DNA of 60,654 nucleotides, taken from positions 1 to 60,654 of IMG/VR virus record IMGVR_UViG_3300046777_001314; one strand, 5' to 3'. Shown here piece after piece: positions 33,736 through 42,999 of the stretch (positions within the stretch are counted from its first letter, which is position 1; each line of letters starts with the position of its first letter). Made by a program: the position numbers and the translations under genes. The notes under the pieces were generated by a model. That model made no database searches. It was not told where the DNA came from and saw only the letters and a list, made by a program, of their open reading frames with translations. The DNA is from a virus.

Positions 33736-34361
33736 TGGCAACTCCTACTTATATGAATAGTAGAAAACAGTACGGAAGACCTCAAGCCATATTATGGTCG
33801 GAAAATGCTGGAACGCTTTCAAATGGACTGTATGTTCCAAATGGATATGAGATTGGATCAACATATCCAGAAAATACTAGTCCTGATTTAATTGATCAAT
33901 TTTTAATATTATCAGATCATAATCGTGGAGATCTATCATTTTCTAATCAAAGAATTGAACAAAGACAACGAACAATAAATGGTCGTATGAGGTCTTATCA
34001 TATTGCAGATAAACTACAAATGTCAGTATCTTGGAATAATTTGCCATCAAGATCTCATAATGCAAATCCACAAATTGATTACTCAACGGCAGTTCCTGCA
34101 GCAACCGAATATACTGCAGACGGTGGTGCAGGCGGAGCAGAACTACTTGATTGGTACGAAAATCATCAAGGACCATTTTGGATGTTTTTGTCTTATGATA
34201 AATATACTAACTTTGGAAAAGATGATGCAGCATATAACCATTTAAACCAATATAGTCAGGTAATACAGGTTTATTTTGCCGATTTTAATTATTCTGTTGT
34301 AAAGCGTGGGTCAACCAATCATGATCTATGGAATATATCCGTAAGTTTAGAAGAGGTATAA
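33735..34361 (+). CDS. Putative distal tail or minor tail protein
   Basis: A 208-residue protein in the slot just after the tape measure. RKQYGRPQAILWSENAG, YHIADKLQMSVSWNNLPSRS and WYENHQGPFWMFLSYDKY suggest a beta-barrel distal-tail (Dit-like) protein, and WNISVSLEEV ends it. The position matches distal-tail genes in siphoviruses. The next gene's GTG start follows one base later with an AAGAGG site inside this gene's end. Confidence 0.6.
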   Translation: MATPTYMNSRKQYGRPQAILWSENAGTLSNGLYVPNGYEIGSTYPENTSPDLIDQFLILSDHNRGDLSFSNQRIEQRQRTINGRMRSYHIADKLQMSVSWNNLPSRSHNANPQIDYSTAVPAATEYTADGGAGGAELLDWYENHQGPFWMFLSYDKYTNFGKDDAAYNHLNQYSQVIQVYFADFNYSVVKRGSTNHDLWNISVSLEEV

Positions 34362-34362
34362 A

Positions 34363-37300
34363 GTGTTTGTTAATGAAACATTAAAAACACACTTTGAAAC
34401 ATCATCAACAGTAAGACTTGAGTCACTAGTCATTGCTGAGTGGAACATGAATATGCCAGATAATATTTTTAAGGTTGGAAACTATAGATATAGACCAACA
34501 GAACTGGGAAGTCCATATTCTGTTTTGGTTGAAAGTTTTGATAATAATGATTTTGGAAACTATTATACCAATGCATTGGAGTCAGATATAATTGTTTCAA
34601 ATGGTTACACTAATAATGATGTTCCTCAATTATTTCTTTCAAATAAAGAAAAAAATAAATTATTTTACTCTTTACAAGACTGCTTAAAACCATTTAGACC
34701 AAGATCAGGAATTAATAAACCACTATATTTTGCAGGTAAATATTTAGCAAACTCTGGTAAAAATATTGCAGAACGTCCAAGATATTACATGCCATCAAGA
34801 TATGACCAGTTTAAGTATTGGAGTTCTTATAGAACTGAGTCAAATAAAGAATATGGAATATCAAACAATAAAGTAGAAAATGAGTTTTATATTCATGACG
34901 CAGCACCATTTGTTGTATACAAAAATGCTGTTCCAACAAATAGAATTGTAGTAAAGATGCAAACAAATGTTGGAACTGTTGACCTTGGGCCGTTTCAAAC
35001 TTCAACAGTGTCACTGCCAGATCCATTGTATGGTGATGTAAATAAAACAACTCCTAAAAAGTGGAAAATCCAATATTTAAATAATAATAATTGGGTTAAT
35101 GCATATAGTTTTGACGAGAACACACTAAGGGATAATGGATCTTCAGCAATAAGTTCTGATGGATATGTAGAGTTGGAATATGGAGCAATAATTCCAGAAC
35201 AATATAGAAATATATTTTTTCATGCTCAGATTATTTCTGATACCTCATTGCTTCCATCTCAGTCTATTGTTGGATATACATATCAAGTAATTGAAAACGA
35301 AGGCGATGCTGGGACATTTTATATTTGGACTGGAGAAAACTATGAATCTTTTCCAGTTGTTTATGGTTGGAGGCTTGGCTCAGAATCAATAAATAATAAT
35401 ACAGATTTTGTAACAGATTTTACTTCACCATCTACATATGTTAATTATGAAAATAACTCAACACTATACAGAGAGTTTGTTTATATAGAGGGATTAAGAA
35501 TTGTTATTGATACAATGAATAAGTTTGATTGCACGTTTGATCTTATTGAAATGTCCCCAAGATTAGTTGCCAATATATCTGATAAGGTTGTTGATTATAG
35601 AGTTACAAAAGTTTTATCTGATATTGGATCAACATCGTTGCCAGTTGGTCAACTTCTTGCTTCCACTGGAGAAATTAATATATTTGATGAAGATCAGGCA
35701 TTTAATTATGAGAATAGAAATAGCATAATATCTGAATATGTAAAAAAGAATATTAAGTTTAATTTTTATGAGAATATACTAGATGTAGATAACGCAAATT
35801 ATTATGTACCAATTAAAACACTATACTCTGACGGAATTCCACAAGCAAATAATACTGGTGCGTCTGTTTCTATACAGTTGCGTGATTTTTATTTTTATTT
35901 TGAATCAATAACCGCTCCAAGACTTTTACTTACAAATGTATCGTTAAGTTATGCAATTTCTTTATTGCTTGATTATGTTGGATTTACAAATTATTCTTTT
36001 AAAAGATTAGACACAGAAAACGATCCAATAATTCCATACTTTTTTGTTGCTCCAGACCAAAATCTGGCAGAAGTTTTAAATCAACTTGCAGTTTCAACAC
36101 AAAGTGCAATGTTTTTTGATGAATATAATAATTTTATTGTAATGAGTAAAAATTATTTAATGCCTTCATTAGATGAAAGATTAACAGATTTTACTTTAGG
36201 TGGAACAAATAATCAGGTTGATTCTGGAATTGTTGAAAATCAAACATCTGGCAAACTACCAAATATATTGCAAATTTCTTCAAAAGATAAAAAGATATAT
36301 AATGATGGAAAAATTAACTATACGACTAGATACATTCAAAGATCATATGGTTCTATTCGTCAATCATCATTAATTGATCAAGAAAAAACTTGGATATATA
36401 AACCAGTATTGTTGTGGGAAGTTGCAGGAACAGAAAATACAAAAACAGTTAATGAACTTGCAGCAAAGCAAGGCAATTATGTTTTGGGTGCAATACCAAT
36501 CAATTCTGAACTATCAGATCAATTACCAACTGTGGTTAAAAATGAATTAACAAATAATATACTTGATCTTGGAGAAAACGTTTATTGGCTTACAAGATAT
36601 CAGGGATACTTTTATTCTAACGGAGAGATAATTAGATACGATGCAGCACAATTTAACATAACTGGTGTTGGCAATGTTTGGATTTCAGATAACCAAGAAT
36701 ATCAAAGTTATTTCTCTTCTTTACCATTTAATGGAAAAATTTATCCAACTGGATTGGTAAGAATTTATGCAACACCATACTATGAAACAGTTGGTGGTAT
36801 AACAAGACTAAAAAATGGAGAAGTTGAATCACACGGAAGAGGTCAGTTTGGGACAAATGTAACAACCCATAGTTCTGGACTTTCTTCTTATTGGTCAGAT
36901 AATGCTAATGTTCGTGGTTGTGATATGAAAGCACAATATTTGTTTACAACTGAATTAGACCCGACAATTCCTGCAACAGAAATTGGCCAAGCAGGTATAA
37001 ATAATACAACATCTAGATTAACATCAAGAAATGGTGTTATTAAAAACTTTATGGCCGTTTCTAATAAAACTGAAACAGACATTAATTCATTTAAATCAAC
37101 ACAGACAGGAACAATTCAGTCTTCTGCTCTTGTAATTAATGGACCATCTTTTAAAACCAATGAAGTTCCACTAAACTTTGTTTCATATGTGTATAAAGAT
37201 CTTGATAATGCATATAAGCATTTTGGAACAAGAATGCGTATAGTTGGAAAAGTTGAAAACAATACAGATCGTTTTCAAACACCAACAGGAAGTACATCTT

Positions 37301-38667
37301 ACTATCAGGTAAACTCTGCAACACCAAGCCAAAGCGTAACAATTGGTGGAGGTTCTGGAGGACTGGCAGTACTTTTAAATCCAGAAACAAATAATGGGTA
37401 TTATTTTGAAATCATTGCTTTGACTGAAAACAACATTGAATCATACTTAAATCTTGACTCACAGCAAAAATCAAATATATCTATTAACAATATTGTTTTT
37501 TATAAAGTTAAAAAAGAAACTTCTTCTTCTAGTGCAATACCAATAAAACTTTGGGGAGGACTTTCTTCAATACTCGTTGATGATGGAAAATTTACTGGCC
37601 AATATAGGATGAACGGGGAATCAAATCCTACGGTCTATGATTTGTCTGTTGAATATGAAAATATTGGAAAAATAAGAAGATTCTATTTATACATTAATAA
37701 CAAATTAATTAAGGTAGTTGACGATAATGATCCTTTGCCAGTTTACAATAACATGGCTTTATTTACTCGTGGTTCATCAAGATGTATGTTTGAGAATGTT
37801 TATGCCTTATGTGCAAATTATTCTCAAAATACTGTATCAACTGTAGCAGAAAAAATTGCTGATGTATTTGGTCAAAATCAGGTTGGTCTTGATGAGTCTT
37901 TTAGAAGATATGCAATGAGCGGTGTTGTACAGTCAACGTACCTATCTGGAATTAGTGCACAACAGCCTCCAAAATATAGTATGTATTTTGAGGAGTTCGG
38001 AACAATTATGCGTGAGTGTGCATATTTTGATATTAAATATGATCGTGCATATCCTGCCTTATATGCAAAACTTTCACCAACATTCAATAGAATAAAAGGA
38101 TATTCTGTTTCGGGATTTTATGCAGACTCATACGGAGCAGAATTTTTAATTTTTAATGCAACGGATAAAGCGCTTGTTCTTGATGAAACAAGCGGTAATT
38201 ATTTAAGAATTCAAGGTATAACTTTTACTCAGGATACTACCCATCAGTTAACTGTGGATGAATACTTTAAGAAACGTGGCAATCTATCCGACCCAGAACT
38301 AAAGGGTACTTCAGTTGTTTACTCACCATTAGTTGAACAACAAAAATATGATGAAATTAAATTAAGTAGATTAACTTATGGTAAAAATGAATTTACAATT
38401 GATACACCTTATATTCAAACAGAAGATGATGCAAATGCGTTAATGAAGTGGATTATTGAAAAATTAATGAAACCTAAAAAATCTGTTGGTTTAAATATTT
38501 TTGCAATACCAACGATTCAACTTGGTGACATTGTTACTGTTGACTATAAAGATAACAATAATGTTGATATGGTTGCTTCAGATACTTCAAGGTTTGTTGT
38601 TTATAATATAGAATATTCAAGAGGTTCAGATGGACCCTCAATGACATTATATTTGAGTGAGGTATAA
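34363..38667 (+). CDS. Large tail-tip protein (tail-associated, Tal-like candidate)
   Basis: A 1434-residue protein starting with GTG 34363 after AAGAGG. N-terminal residues (STVRLESLVIAEWNMN) fit tail-hub proteins. Around residue 550-640 the pattern PIIPYFFVAPDQNLAEVLNQL followed by SAMFFDEYNNF is typical of hub/baseplate domains. A concanavalin-like part lies near 1080-1160 (IRRFYLYINNKLIKVVDD, RCMFENVYAL). The C-terminus (IQLGDIVTVDY then SRFVVYNIEY) resembles the closing domain of gp27-like hubs. It probably forms the tip that contacts the cell. Catalytic motifs were not identified. Confidence 0.65.
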   Translation: MFVNETLKTHFETSSTVRLESLVIAEWNMNMPDNIFKVGNYRYRPTELGSPYSVLVESFDNNDFGNYYTNALESDIIVSNGYTNNDVPQLFLSNKEKNKLFYSLQDCLKPFRPRSGINKPLYFAGKYLANSGKNIAERPRYYMPSRYDQFKYWSSYRTESNKEYGISNNKVENEFYIHDAAPFVVYKNAVPTNRIVVKMQTNVGTVDLGPFQTSTVSLPDPLYGDVNKTTPKKWKIQYLNNNNWVNAYSFDENTLRDNGSSAISSDGYVELEYGAIIPEQYRNIFFHAQIISDTSLLPSQSIVGYTYQVIENEGDAGTFYIWTGENYESFPVVYGWRLGSESINNNTDFVTDFTSPSTYVNYENNSTLYREFVYIEGLRIVIDTMNKFDCTFDLIEMSPRLVANISDKVVDYRVTKVLSDIGSTSLPVGQLLASTGEINIFDEDQAFNYENRNSIISEYVKKNIKFNFYENILDVDNANYYVPIKTLYSDGIPQANNTGASVSIQLRDFYFYFESITAPRLLLTNVSLSYAISLLLDYVGFTNYSFKRLDTENDPIIPYFFVAPDQNLAEVLNQLAVSTQSAMFFDEYNNFIVMSKNYLMPSLDERLTDFTLGGTNNQVDSGIVENQTSGKLPNILQISSKDKKIYNDGKINYTTRYIQRSYGSIRQSSLIDQEKTWIYKPVLLWEVAGTENTKTVNELAAKQGNYVLGAIPINSELSDQLPTVVKNELTNNILDLGENVYWLTRYQGYFYSNGEIIRYDAAQFNITGVGNVWISDNQEYQSYFSSLPFNGKIYPTGLVRIYATPYYETVGGITRLKNGEVESHGRGQFGTNVTTHSSGLSSYWSDNANVRGCDMKAQYLFTTELDPTIPATEIGQAGINNTTSRLTSRNGVIKNFMAVSNKTETDINSFKSTQTGTIQSSALVINGPSFKTNEVPLNFVSYVYKDLDNAYKHFGTRMRIVGKVENNTDRFQTPTGSTSYYQVNSATPSQSVTIGGGSGGLAVLLNPETNNGYYFEIIALTENNIESYLNLDSQQKSNISINNIVFYKVKKETSSSSAIPIKLWGGLSSILVDDGKFTGQYRMNGESNPTVYDLSVEYENIGKIRRFYLYINNKLIKVVDDNDPLPVYNNMALFTRGSSRCMFENVYALCANYSQNTVSTVAEKIADVFGQNQVGLDESFRRYAMSGVVQSTYLSGISAQQPPKYSMYFEEFGTIMRECAYFDIKYDRAYPALYAKLSPTFNRIKGYSVSGFYADSYGAEFLIFNATDKALVLDETSGNYLRIQGITFTQDTTHQLTVDEYFKKRGNLSDPELKGTSVVYSPLVEQQKYDEIKLSRLTYGKNEFTIDTPYIQTEDDANALMKWIIEKLMKPKKSVGLNIFAIPTIQLGDIVTVDYKDNNNVDMVASDTSRFVVYNIEYSRGSDGPSMTLYLSEV

Positions 38668-38671
38668 TTAT

Positions 38672-39466
38672 ATGTATAGTTCAAGAATGATGACAGACGG
38701 AGGAGACGATTCAGACGCAAGAATGCTTAGAAGGGTTAAAGGTGTTTCTGCAGAAGAAACGGCAGTTAAAAATGCACTTGCTGCAGTTGAAGCGGATACT
38801 GGAGTAGAAAAAGCATTAAGTATTGCAAGAGCATATTCTGTTGCAGACTGGAGAAAAGCAGAAGAAGCATCAAATAAAACTGGACCAATACAGTCACCAC
38901 CATCTACAATTAATCCAGTTCCAGTAAAAAATATAGTTGCACAAAATCAATATACTCAGTCTCCATCAGTATCAGTTGCAGCAACTCCATTAACTCCTGC
39001 CCCAGTAAATAACTTTGCTTCATCAATAGCAAAAACAGTTACAAATCCAATTAAAACAGCAACACCAGATATTGTATTATTTGATGATTCTGCCGTACCA
39101 GTAGAAATTATGGCAGATCTTGTATTTGAAGATATAGGTGGACAAGAACTAATTAATATTGCAAGAAACGATACTATTAATGGTCAAAAAATTATTTATC
39201 AGCCAATTAAAAACATTGACTCAATTAACCAACAGTATAACCCAAACAATATTATTGGTATTCAAAAAACATCAGATAAATACTTTAGTGGTTTTGCAAT
39301 AAAGTTTGATCAGACTGTTCCGATCAATCCAAGTTCTTTAGACAACAATCCAGTCTACATGGACGCATCTGGCAATATTGTGGTTGAAAGCATTAACCTA
39401 AAGGCCGATGAGCAGTTAGAAATACAAATAGCCATAGATGGTACAATATATGAGACGGAGATATAA
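38672..39466 (+). CDS. Proline- and serine-rich tail-region protein, function unknown
   Basis: A 264-residue protein. ATG 38672 is preferred over GTG 38657, which overlaps the previous gene; GTGAGG (38657-38662) serves as its ribosome site. The first ~80 residues are charged and helical (MMTDGGDDSDARMLRRVKG). Residues about 75-135 are low-complexity Pro/Ser/Val (linker-like). The rest is beta-rich and ends ELIQIAIDG-like with LEIQIAIDGTIYETEI. No cysteine. Tail-tip accessory by position only. Confidence 0.5.
   Translation: MYSSRMMTDGGDDSDARMLRRVKGVSAEETAVKNALAAVEADTGVEKALSIARAYSVADWRKAEEASNKTGPIQSPPSTINPVPVKNIVAQNQYTQSPSVSVAATPLTPAPVNNFASSIAKTVTNPIKTATPDIVLFDDSAVPVEIMADLVFEDIGGQELINIARNDTINGQKIIYQPIKNIDSINQQYNPNNIIGIQKTSDKYFSGFAIKFDQTVPINPSSLDNNPVYMDASGNIVVESINLKADEQLEIQIAIDGTIYETEI
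39439..39447 (+). promoter_or_regulatory. Weak candidate extended -10 box TGGTACAAT
   Basis: Resembles the 1795 box and lies 18 bases before ATG 39466, but it is inside a coding region and could be chance. Confidence 0.25.
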
Positions 39467-40806
39467 TGATAACTAATACTGGAAAAAATATTATTGCAAA
39501 GTACCTACTTGGACAAGCACCCTCTTTTGCCTCTTATATAGCCATTGGTAGCGGTTCTAAGCCACTTTTATCAACAGACCCATATGGAGACTACTCCTCA
39601 TATAAAACTCTTGATTTTGAAATGTTTAGGGTTCCTATATCCTCAAGAGGATTTGTTAATGAGGACAATGTTTCTAAGTTGGTTTTGACGGCAGAACTTC
39701 CAACAGAAGAAAGGTATGAGATTTCTGAGATTGGTATTTTTTCTGCGGGATCAAATTCAGCAGCAGGAGCATATGACAGCAGAACTATACTTTCATTTAC
39801 TCAGGCAGAAAATTGGCAGTATCACACATCAACAGAAACAACTGCTATTAGCACAGTAACTCAAGCACTAGATTCTCCAAATGACGATAATGTTATTTCA
39901 GTTATTGATCCCGTTTTTCAAGCAAATTCTGATAACAGTATTTTTTATAAAGAGTCTCGTGCAAATCGTTATGAAAGATGCAGGTTTTTAAATAATACAA
40001 TTATAATCAATGGCGCAGATGCAAACTTAACAAAAGAAACAAACATAACTGACGCATCTGGTGATGGAACAAGAATTTTGTACACAACAGAAAGAAACCA
40101 CAATTTAAAGGTTGGCGACACAGTAACTGTTACTGGAATAGATCCAGTTAATTATAATATAACTGGACTAGTAAACACTGTTCCTTCAGCAACAACATTT
40201 TCTTTATTGAGTGATCAAATAGGATCTTTTGTTTCTGGGGGATCAACTACAGTAAATCACTTTTATGTGGAGGATGGATCAAACCACATTCATTTAAGTG
40301 GAATACAGACAGACTTTTCTAAAAATTCACCAATTGATGAATTAAAGTTAGCATTTTCTGTTATTAATAAAAATGGTTCTTCTGCATCATCACCAGATAC
40401 CGTTAGAGTTTTAGTTGAGTTTGCTGAGGCTGATTCTCCAAATGTAGAGTACGCTAGATTTGAAGCAGATCTTATAAAAGGAACAGACCCAGGTGAGTAT
40501 GATCTTGTAAATAATCGTTATTGGGTAATCACAAAACAACTTCAAGAACTTTTTACTACTTCTAATTTTTCTTGGAACCTAGTTAATGTAGTAAAAATTT
40601 ATGTGACAACAATTGTTGGAGGAGCCCCATCATCTGATTATTATGTTTCTCTTGATGCAATGAGACTAGAAAATGTTGCTACGGAAAATGCACTATACGG
40701 GCTAACTGGTTATTCAGTAATAAAAAATACAGATGCGGTTACAATCATTAAATCTCCAAACACAACAAACTATATAGAGTTTAGGTTTTCAATAGGTGTT
40801 TCATAA
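39466..40806 (+). CDS. Tail fibre or baseplate-type protein
   Basis: A 446-residue protein. The N-terminal MITNTGKNIIAKYLLGQAP and YIAIGSGSKPLL resemble the start of baseplate J-adjacent or fibre-anchor proteins, with EISEIGIFSAGSNSAAG nearby. The centre holds the element GDTVTVTGIDPVNYN with a later GSFVSGGSTTV, as in phage Ig-like repeats. Residues about 260-445 form a carbohydrate-binding-module-like jelly roll (HLSGIQTDFSKN to FRFSIGVS). Likely receptor-binding assembly. It begins and ends at TAATG-type overlaps. Confidence 0.65.
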   Translation: MITNTGKNIIAKYLLGQAPSFASYIAIGSGSKPLLSTDPYGDYSSYKTLDFEMFRVPISSRGFVNEDNVSKLVLTAELPTEERYEISEIGIFSAGSNSAAGAYDSRTILSFTQAENWQYHTSTETTAISTVTQALDSPNDDNVISVIDPVFQANSDNSIFYKESRANRYERCRFLNNTIIINGADANLTKETNITDASGDGTRILYTTERNHNLKVGDTVTVTGIDPVNYNITGLVNTVPSATTFSLLSDQIGSFVSGGSTTVNHFYVEDGSNHIHLSGIQTDFSKNSPIDELKLAFSVINKNGSSASSPDTVRVLVEFAEADSPNVEYARFEADLIKGTDPGEYDLVNNRYWVITKQLQELFTTSNFSWNLVNVVKIYVTTIVGGAPSSDYYVSLDAMRLENVATENALYGLTGYSVIKNTDAVTIIKSPNTTNYIEFRFSIGVS

Positions 40807-41306
40807 TGGTAGACCCTGGAATAAAAAAATCTATAGTATTAAACTCTGAGTTACCATCAATAAACTCTGAACTAAACGGGTATGAGGTAAGATATAGGGT
40901 TATATCTGAAGATAAAAACAGAACTTCTCATTGGTCTCCAGTATACTTAGTTTTGCCAAATTTTACATATCAGCCAGGCGCAATTAGTTTTAATAAAAAT
41001 GGGTCAATAGCATCATTTTCTTGGGACAATGTTCCAATATATAAAGATTCAGTTTATATAAGACAGGCACACGAATATGATATTTGGGTTCAATGGGATA
41101 AAAATGATGGCGGAGATTGGTCATATAAGCAAAGAATTGATGGAACAAGCATTTCTTTTCCAATTCCAGATACATATACAATAAATGGGGTTGTGCAGAG
41201 TTCACAACCAAATCAAGTCTCATTAGAGGTATACCTAAAGGGAAGCCCAATAACAAGAGATTTTTCTAATTTGTTGGTTTATCAAAGCGGACCACACACG
41301 ATCTAA
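40806..41306 (+). CDS. Fibronectin III-like tail protein
   Basis: A 166-residue beta-rich protein with GYEVRYRVISEDKNRTSHWSP and a second stretch DIWVQWDKNDGGDW, both typical of fibronectin type III strands. No cysteine or catalytic motif. It lies in the tail-tip gene chain and is coupled to the preceding gene by TAATG. It probably contributes to the tail tip or acts as a fibre spacer. Confidence 0.6.
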   Translation: MVDPGIKKSIVLNSELPSINSELNGYEVRYRVISEDKNRTSHWSPVYLVLPNFTYQPGAISFNKNGSIASFSWDNVPIYKDSVYIRQAHEYDIWVQWDKNDGGDWSYKQRIDGTSISFPIPDTYTINGVVQSSQPNQVSLEVYLKGSPITRDFSNLLVYQSGPHTI

Positions 41307-41315
41307 TGATATAAT
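41307..41315 (+). promoter_or_regulatory. Extended -10 promoter TGATATAAT, near-leaderless
   Basis: Begins immediately after the stop (41304-41306). ATG 41325 is 10 bases beyond the box; the only purine-rich element (GGAGAG, 41316-41321) lies before the expected start point or at it. Confidence 0.72.
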
Positions 41316-41324
41316 GGAGAGATA

Positions 41325-41765
41325 ATGGCTAAAGTACCACTACCCGAAAGAGGGCAACCGCTAGATGTAACATACATCTATCAAATGGCAGAAACAATTA
41401 ATGAGTTGGCAACTCAGGTATCTTCTGCTACATATAACTATACAACCATCAACAATGGTATATCTGGACCTCAAAGCGTAAAAACATCAGAAACCAAGAT
41501 TGTTGGTGGATATGTACAGGTTGCAAACAATGCTACTGTAACTGCAGCATCTGAAGTTTCATTTTCTTATACCTTTGATGACTTTAAGTATTCTCCAATT
41601 GTTTCGGCAACACCGTACAACATTGGAAATACACCTGCTGGACAAAATGTATCTGTTATTTTAAAAACAGTAACTACTAGCAAGGTTGAAGGCGTTGTAA
41701 GATTTGGTGCGTCTGGAGATCTTTCTTTAGCGGTACACCTAATTATTATTGGCATACCAAACTAA
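41325..41765 (+). CDS. Short fibre-type protein
   Basis: A 146-residue protein. PLPERGQPLDVTYIYQMAETINEL at the N-terminus is a helical attachment segment often seen in short phage fibres, followed by a beta domain (FSYTFDDFKYSPIVSATPYN, VEGVVRFGASGDLSLAVHLIIIGIPN). The last gene of the tail module before small regulatory and replication genes. Likely made from a near-leaderless message. A host-contact role is inferred. Confidence 0.6.
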   Translation: MAKVPLPERGQPLDVTYIYQMAETINELATQVSSATYNYTTINNGISGPQSVKTSETKIVGGYVQVANNATVTAASEVSFSYTFDDFKYSPIVSATPYNIGNTPAGQNVSVILKTVTTSKVEGVVRFGASGDLSLAVHLIIIGIPN

Positions 41766-41783
41766 AGAATAAAAGGGTAGAGA

Positions 41784-41975
41784 ATGATTAATTGCAAAAG
41801 ATGCAAGGGTAGAATTTTTATTGATAGACAATATAATTCTCAAATGCACATTGAGACTTACTGTGTACGTTGTGGGGAAAGAAAATTTTATCATCCCCCG
41901 CAAGAAAGCAGGGAGGGCAGATGGCTACTGCTAAACGAAAAATACAGAGCGAAGAATACAATAACGAGTCTGTAA
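41784..41975 (+). CDS. Small zinc-ribbon protein
   Basis: A 63-residue protein with CKRC and, 24 residues on, CVRCG, giving a four-cysteine zinc ribbon. The C-terminus is basic. Its 3' end overlaps the next gene by 55 bases in a different frame. It stands at the junction of tail and replication modules, a common place for small regulators; DNA or RNA polymerase binding is possible but not shown. Confidence 0.6.
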   Translation: MINCKRCKGRIFIDRQYNSQMHIETYCVRCGERKFYHPPQESREGRWLLLNEKYRAKNTITSL

Positions 41976-42463
41976 TAAAGGGAAACCAAAATGTTTGGTT
42001 TTTGAATGGTGATTTAGTTAGAATACATCATAGTTCAAGATCAACAGGAATGGTTTCTGTTTATAATATTACAAAGGATAGATTTGAAACTTGCCTACGC
42101 ACTGATTTTAGACGTAATAGAGAAAGAGCATATACTATAGCAGAAACGGCTATTCTTGTCAATAGGCATAGAAAGTATTTACCAAGATTAATTAAGTCAG
42201 GAACAATCCCTGCACCAACTGGATCAAGAAAAGGCGGGGAACCAGGATGGCAAGTAAGAGCATATTACTCAGAGTCGCAAGTAAAAGAGATACGTGCTAT
42301 ACTTGCAAGTATACATATTGGACAACCAAGAAAAGACAAATTAATAACAAATAACATGACTCCTACTAGTCAAGAATTGACAAGACGAATGGGAGACGGT
42401 ATACTTACATATACGAAGACAGAAGATGGAAGATTTATTCCAACTTGGTCAGAGAGCATTTAA
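41921..42463 (+). CDS. Helix-turn-helix DNA-binding protein (MerR-like)
   Basis: A 180-residue basic protein. ATG 41921 follows GGGAGG and is chosen over a start at 41870, which lies deep in the preceding gene. The central region YTIAETAILVNRHRKYLPRLI is a helix-turn-helix of MerR/excisionase type, followed by SGTIPAPTGS and a W-containing wing (WQVRAYYSESQVKEI). The N-terminal half has VWFLNGDLVRIHHS and YNITKDRFETCLR. A transcription regulator controlling the switch from early to late genes is an inference from position. No recombinase is present, so an excisionase role is unlikely. Confidence 0.65.
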   Translation: MATAKRKIQSEEYNNESVIKGNQNVWFLNGDLVRIHHSSRSTGMVSVYNITKDRFETCLRTDFRRNRERAYTIAETAILVNRHRKYLPRLIKSGTIPAPTGSRKGGEPGWQVRAYYSESQVKEIRAILASIHIGQPRKDKLITNNMTPTSQELTRRMGDGILTYTKTEDGRFIPTWSESI

Positions 42464-42481
42464 AATAGGAATGGGTGGGGA

Positions 42482-42691
42482 ATGGAAAACGATTCAACAA
42501 AGGTAAACGTAACACTTGGATATACTCTTAATCTGGGAAACTTCCAGTCACTAAGACTTGATCTAGGGATTATTGATTCAAAGCGTGATGGCGAAAATAT
42601 TGAACAGGCTTTTGATCGTGTCTATAAGTTTGTAGAAGATAAACTTACAGAGAAGATTAAGGAAGCACAAGAAGAGGCTTCTGAAGGATAA
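42482..42691 (+). CDS. Small acidic protein, function unknown
   Basis: A 69-residue protein with VNVTLGYTLNLGNFQSLRLDLG as likely beta hairpins and a helical acidic C-terminus (FDRVYKFVEDKLTEKIKEA). It starts the replication gene chain and shares a TAATG junction with the next gene. The strand-then-helix pattern could bind nucleic acid or a replisome protein, but I do not recognise the family. Confidence 0.5.
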   Translation: MENDSTKVNVTLGYTLNLGNFQSLRLDLGIIDSKRDGENIEQAFDRVYKFVEDKLTEKIKEAQEEASEG

Positions 42692-42999
42692 TGGCAGAAC
42701 GCAAAGACCGAATGGCTTTGCTCAGTCGCTATAACAAATTTTACACGCAACGATATGAGCGTAAGTCCAACATCAATCTAAATGTTGAACAGTGGGCAGC
42801 AGATGCCTTAGTAGAATCATATGGTATTTCGCAATGCTATGATTTGCTAGAGTATTATTTTAGTATTGCACAAGAACCCTCATGGAATTATTTTGCTTAC
42901 AATGCAGAGAAAATTCTTAATGGTAAACTAGAAGTAGAAGAAGATATCAAACAAAGAGCAGAACTAAGAAAGAAAGCAAAGGAGTGGCTGAGTGAATAA
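42691..42999 (+). CDS. Small helical protein, possible helicase loader
   Basis: A 102-residue, mainly helical protein (RMALLSRYNKFYTQRY, then YDLLEYYFSIAQEPSWNYFAY). It overlaps the DnaB-type helicase gene by 8 bases. Short helical loaders commonly lie just before phage helicase genes, so a loader role is a reasonable guess by context; no motif proves it. Confidence 0.5.
   Translation: MAERKDRMALLSRYNKFYTQRYERKSNINLNVEQWAADALVESYGISQCYDLLEYYFSIAQEPSWNYFAYNAEKILNGKLEVEEDIKQRAELRKKAKEWLSE

Noticed and set aside
38657-38671. A leaderless start at 38672 from the TATAAT at 38663-38668.
   Set aside because: It lacks the TGn extension and is only 3 bases from ATG; the GTGAGG ribosome site with 9-base spacing explains the start better.
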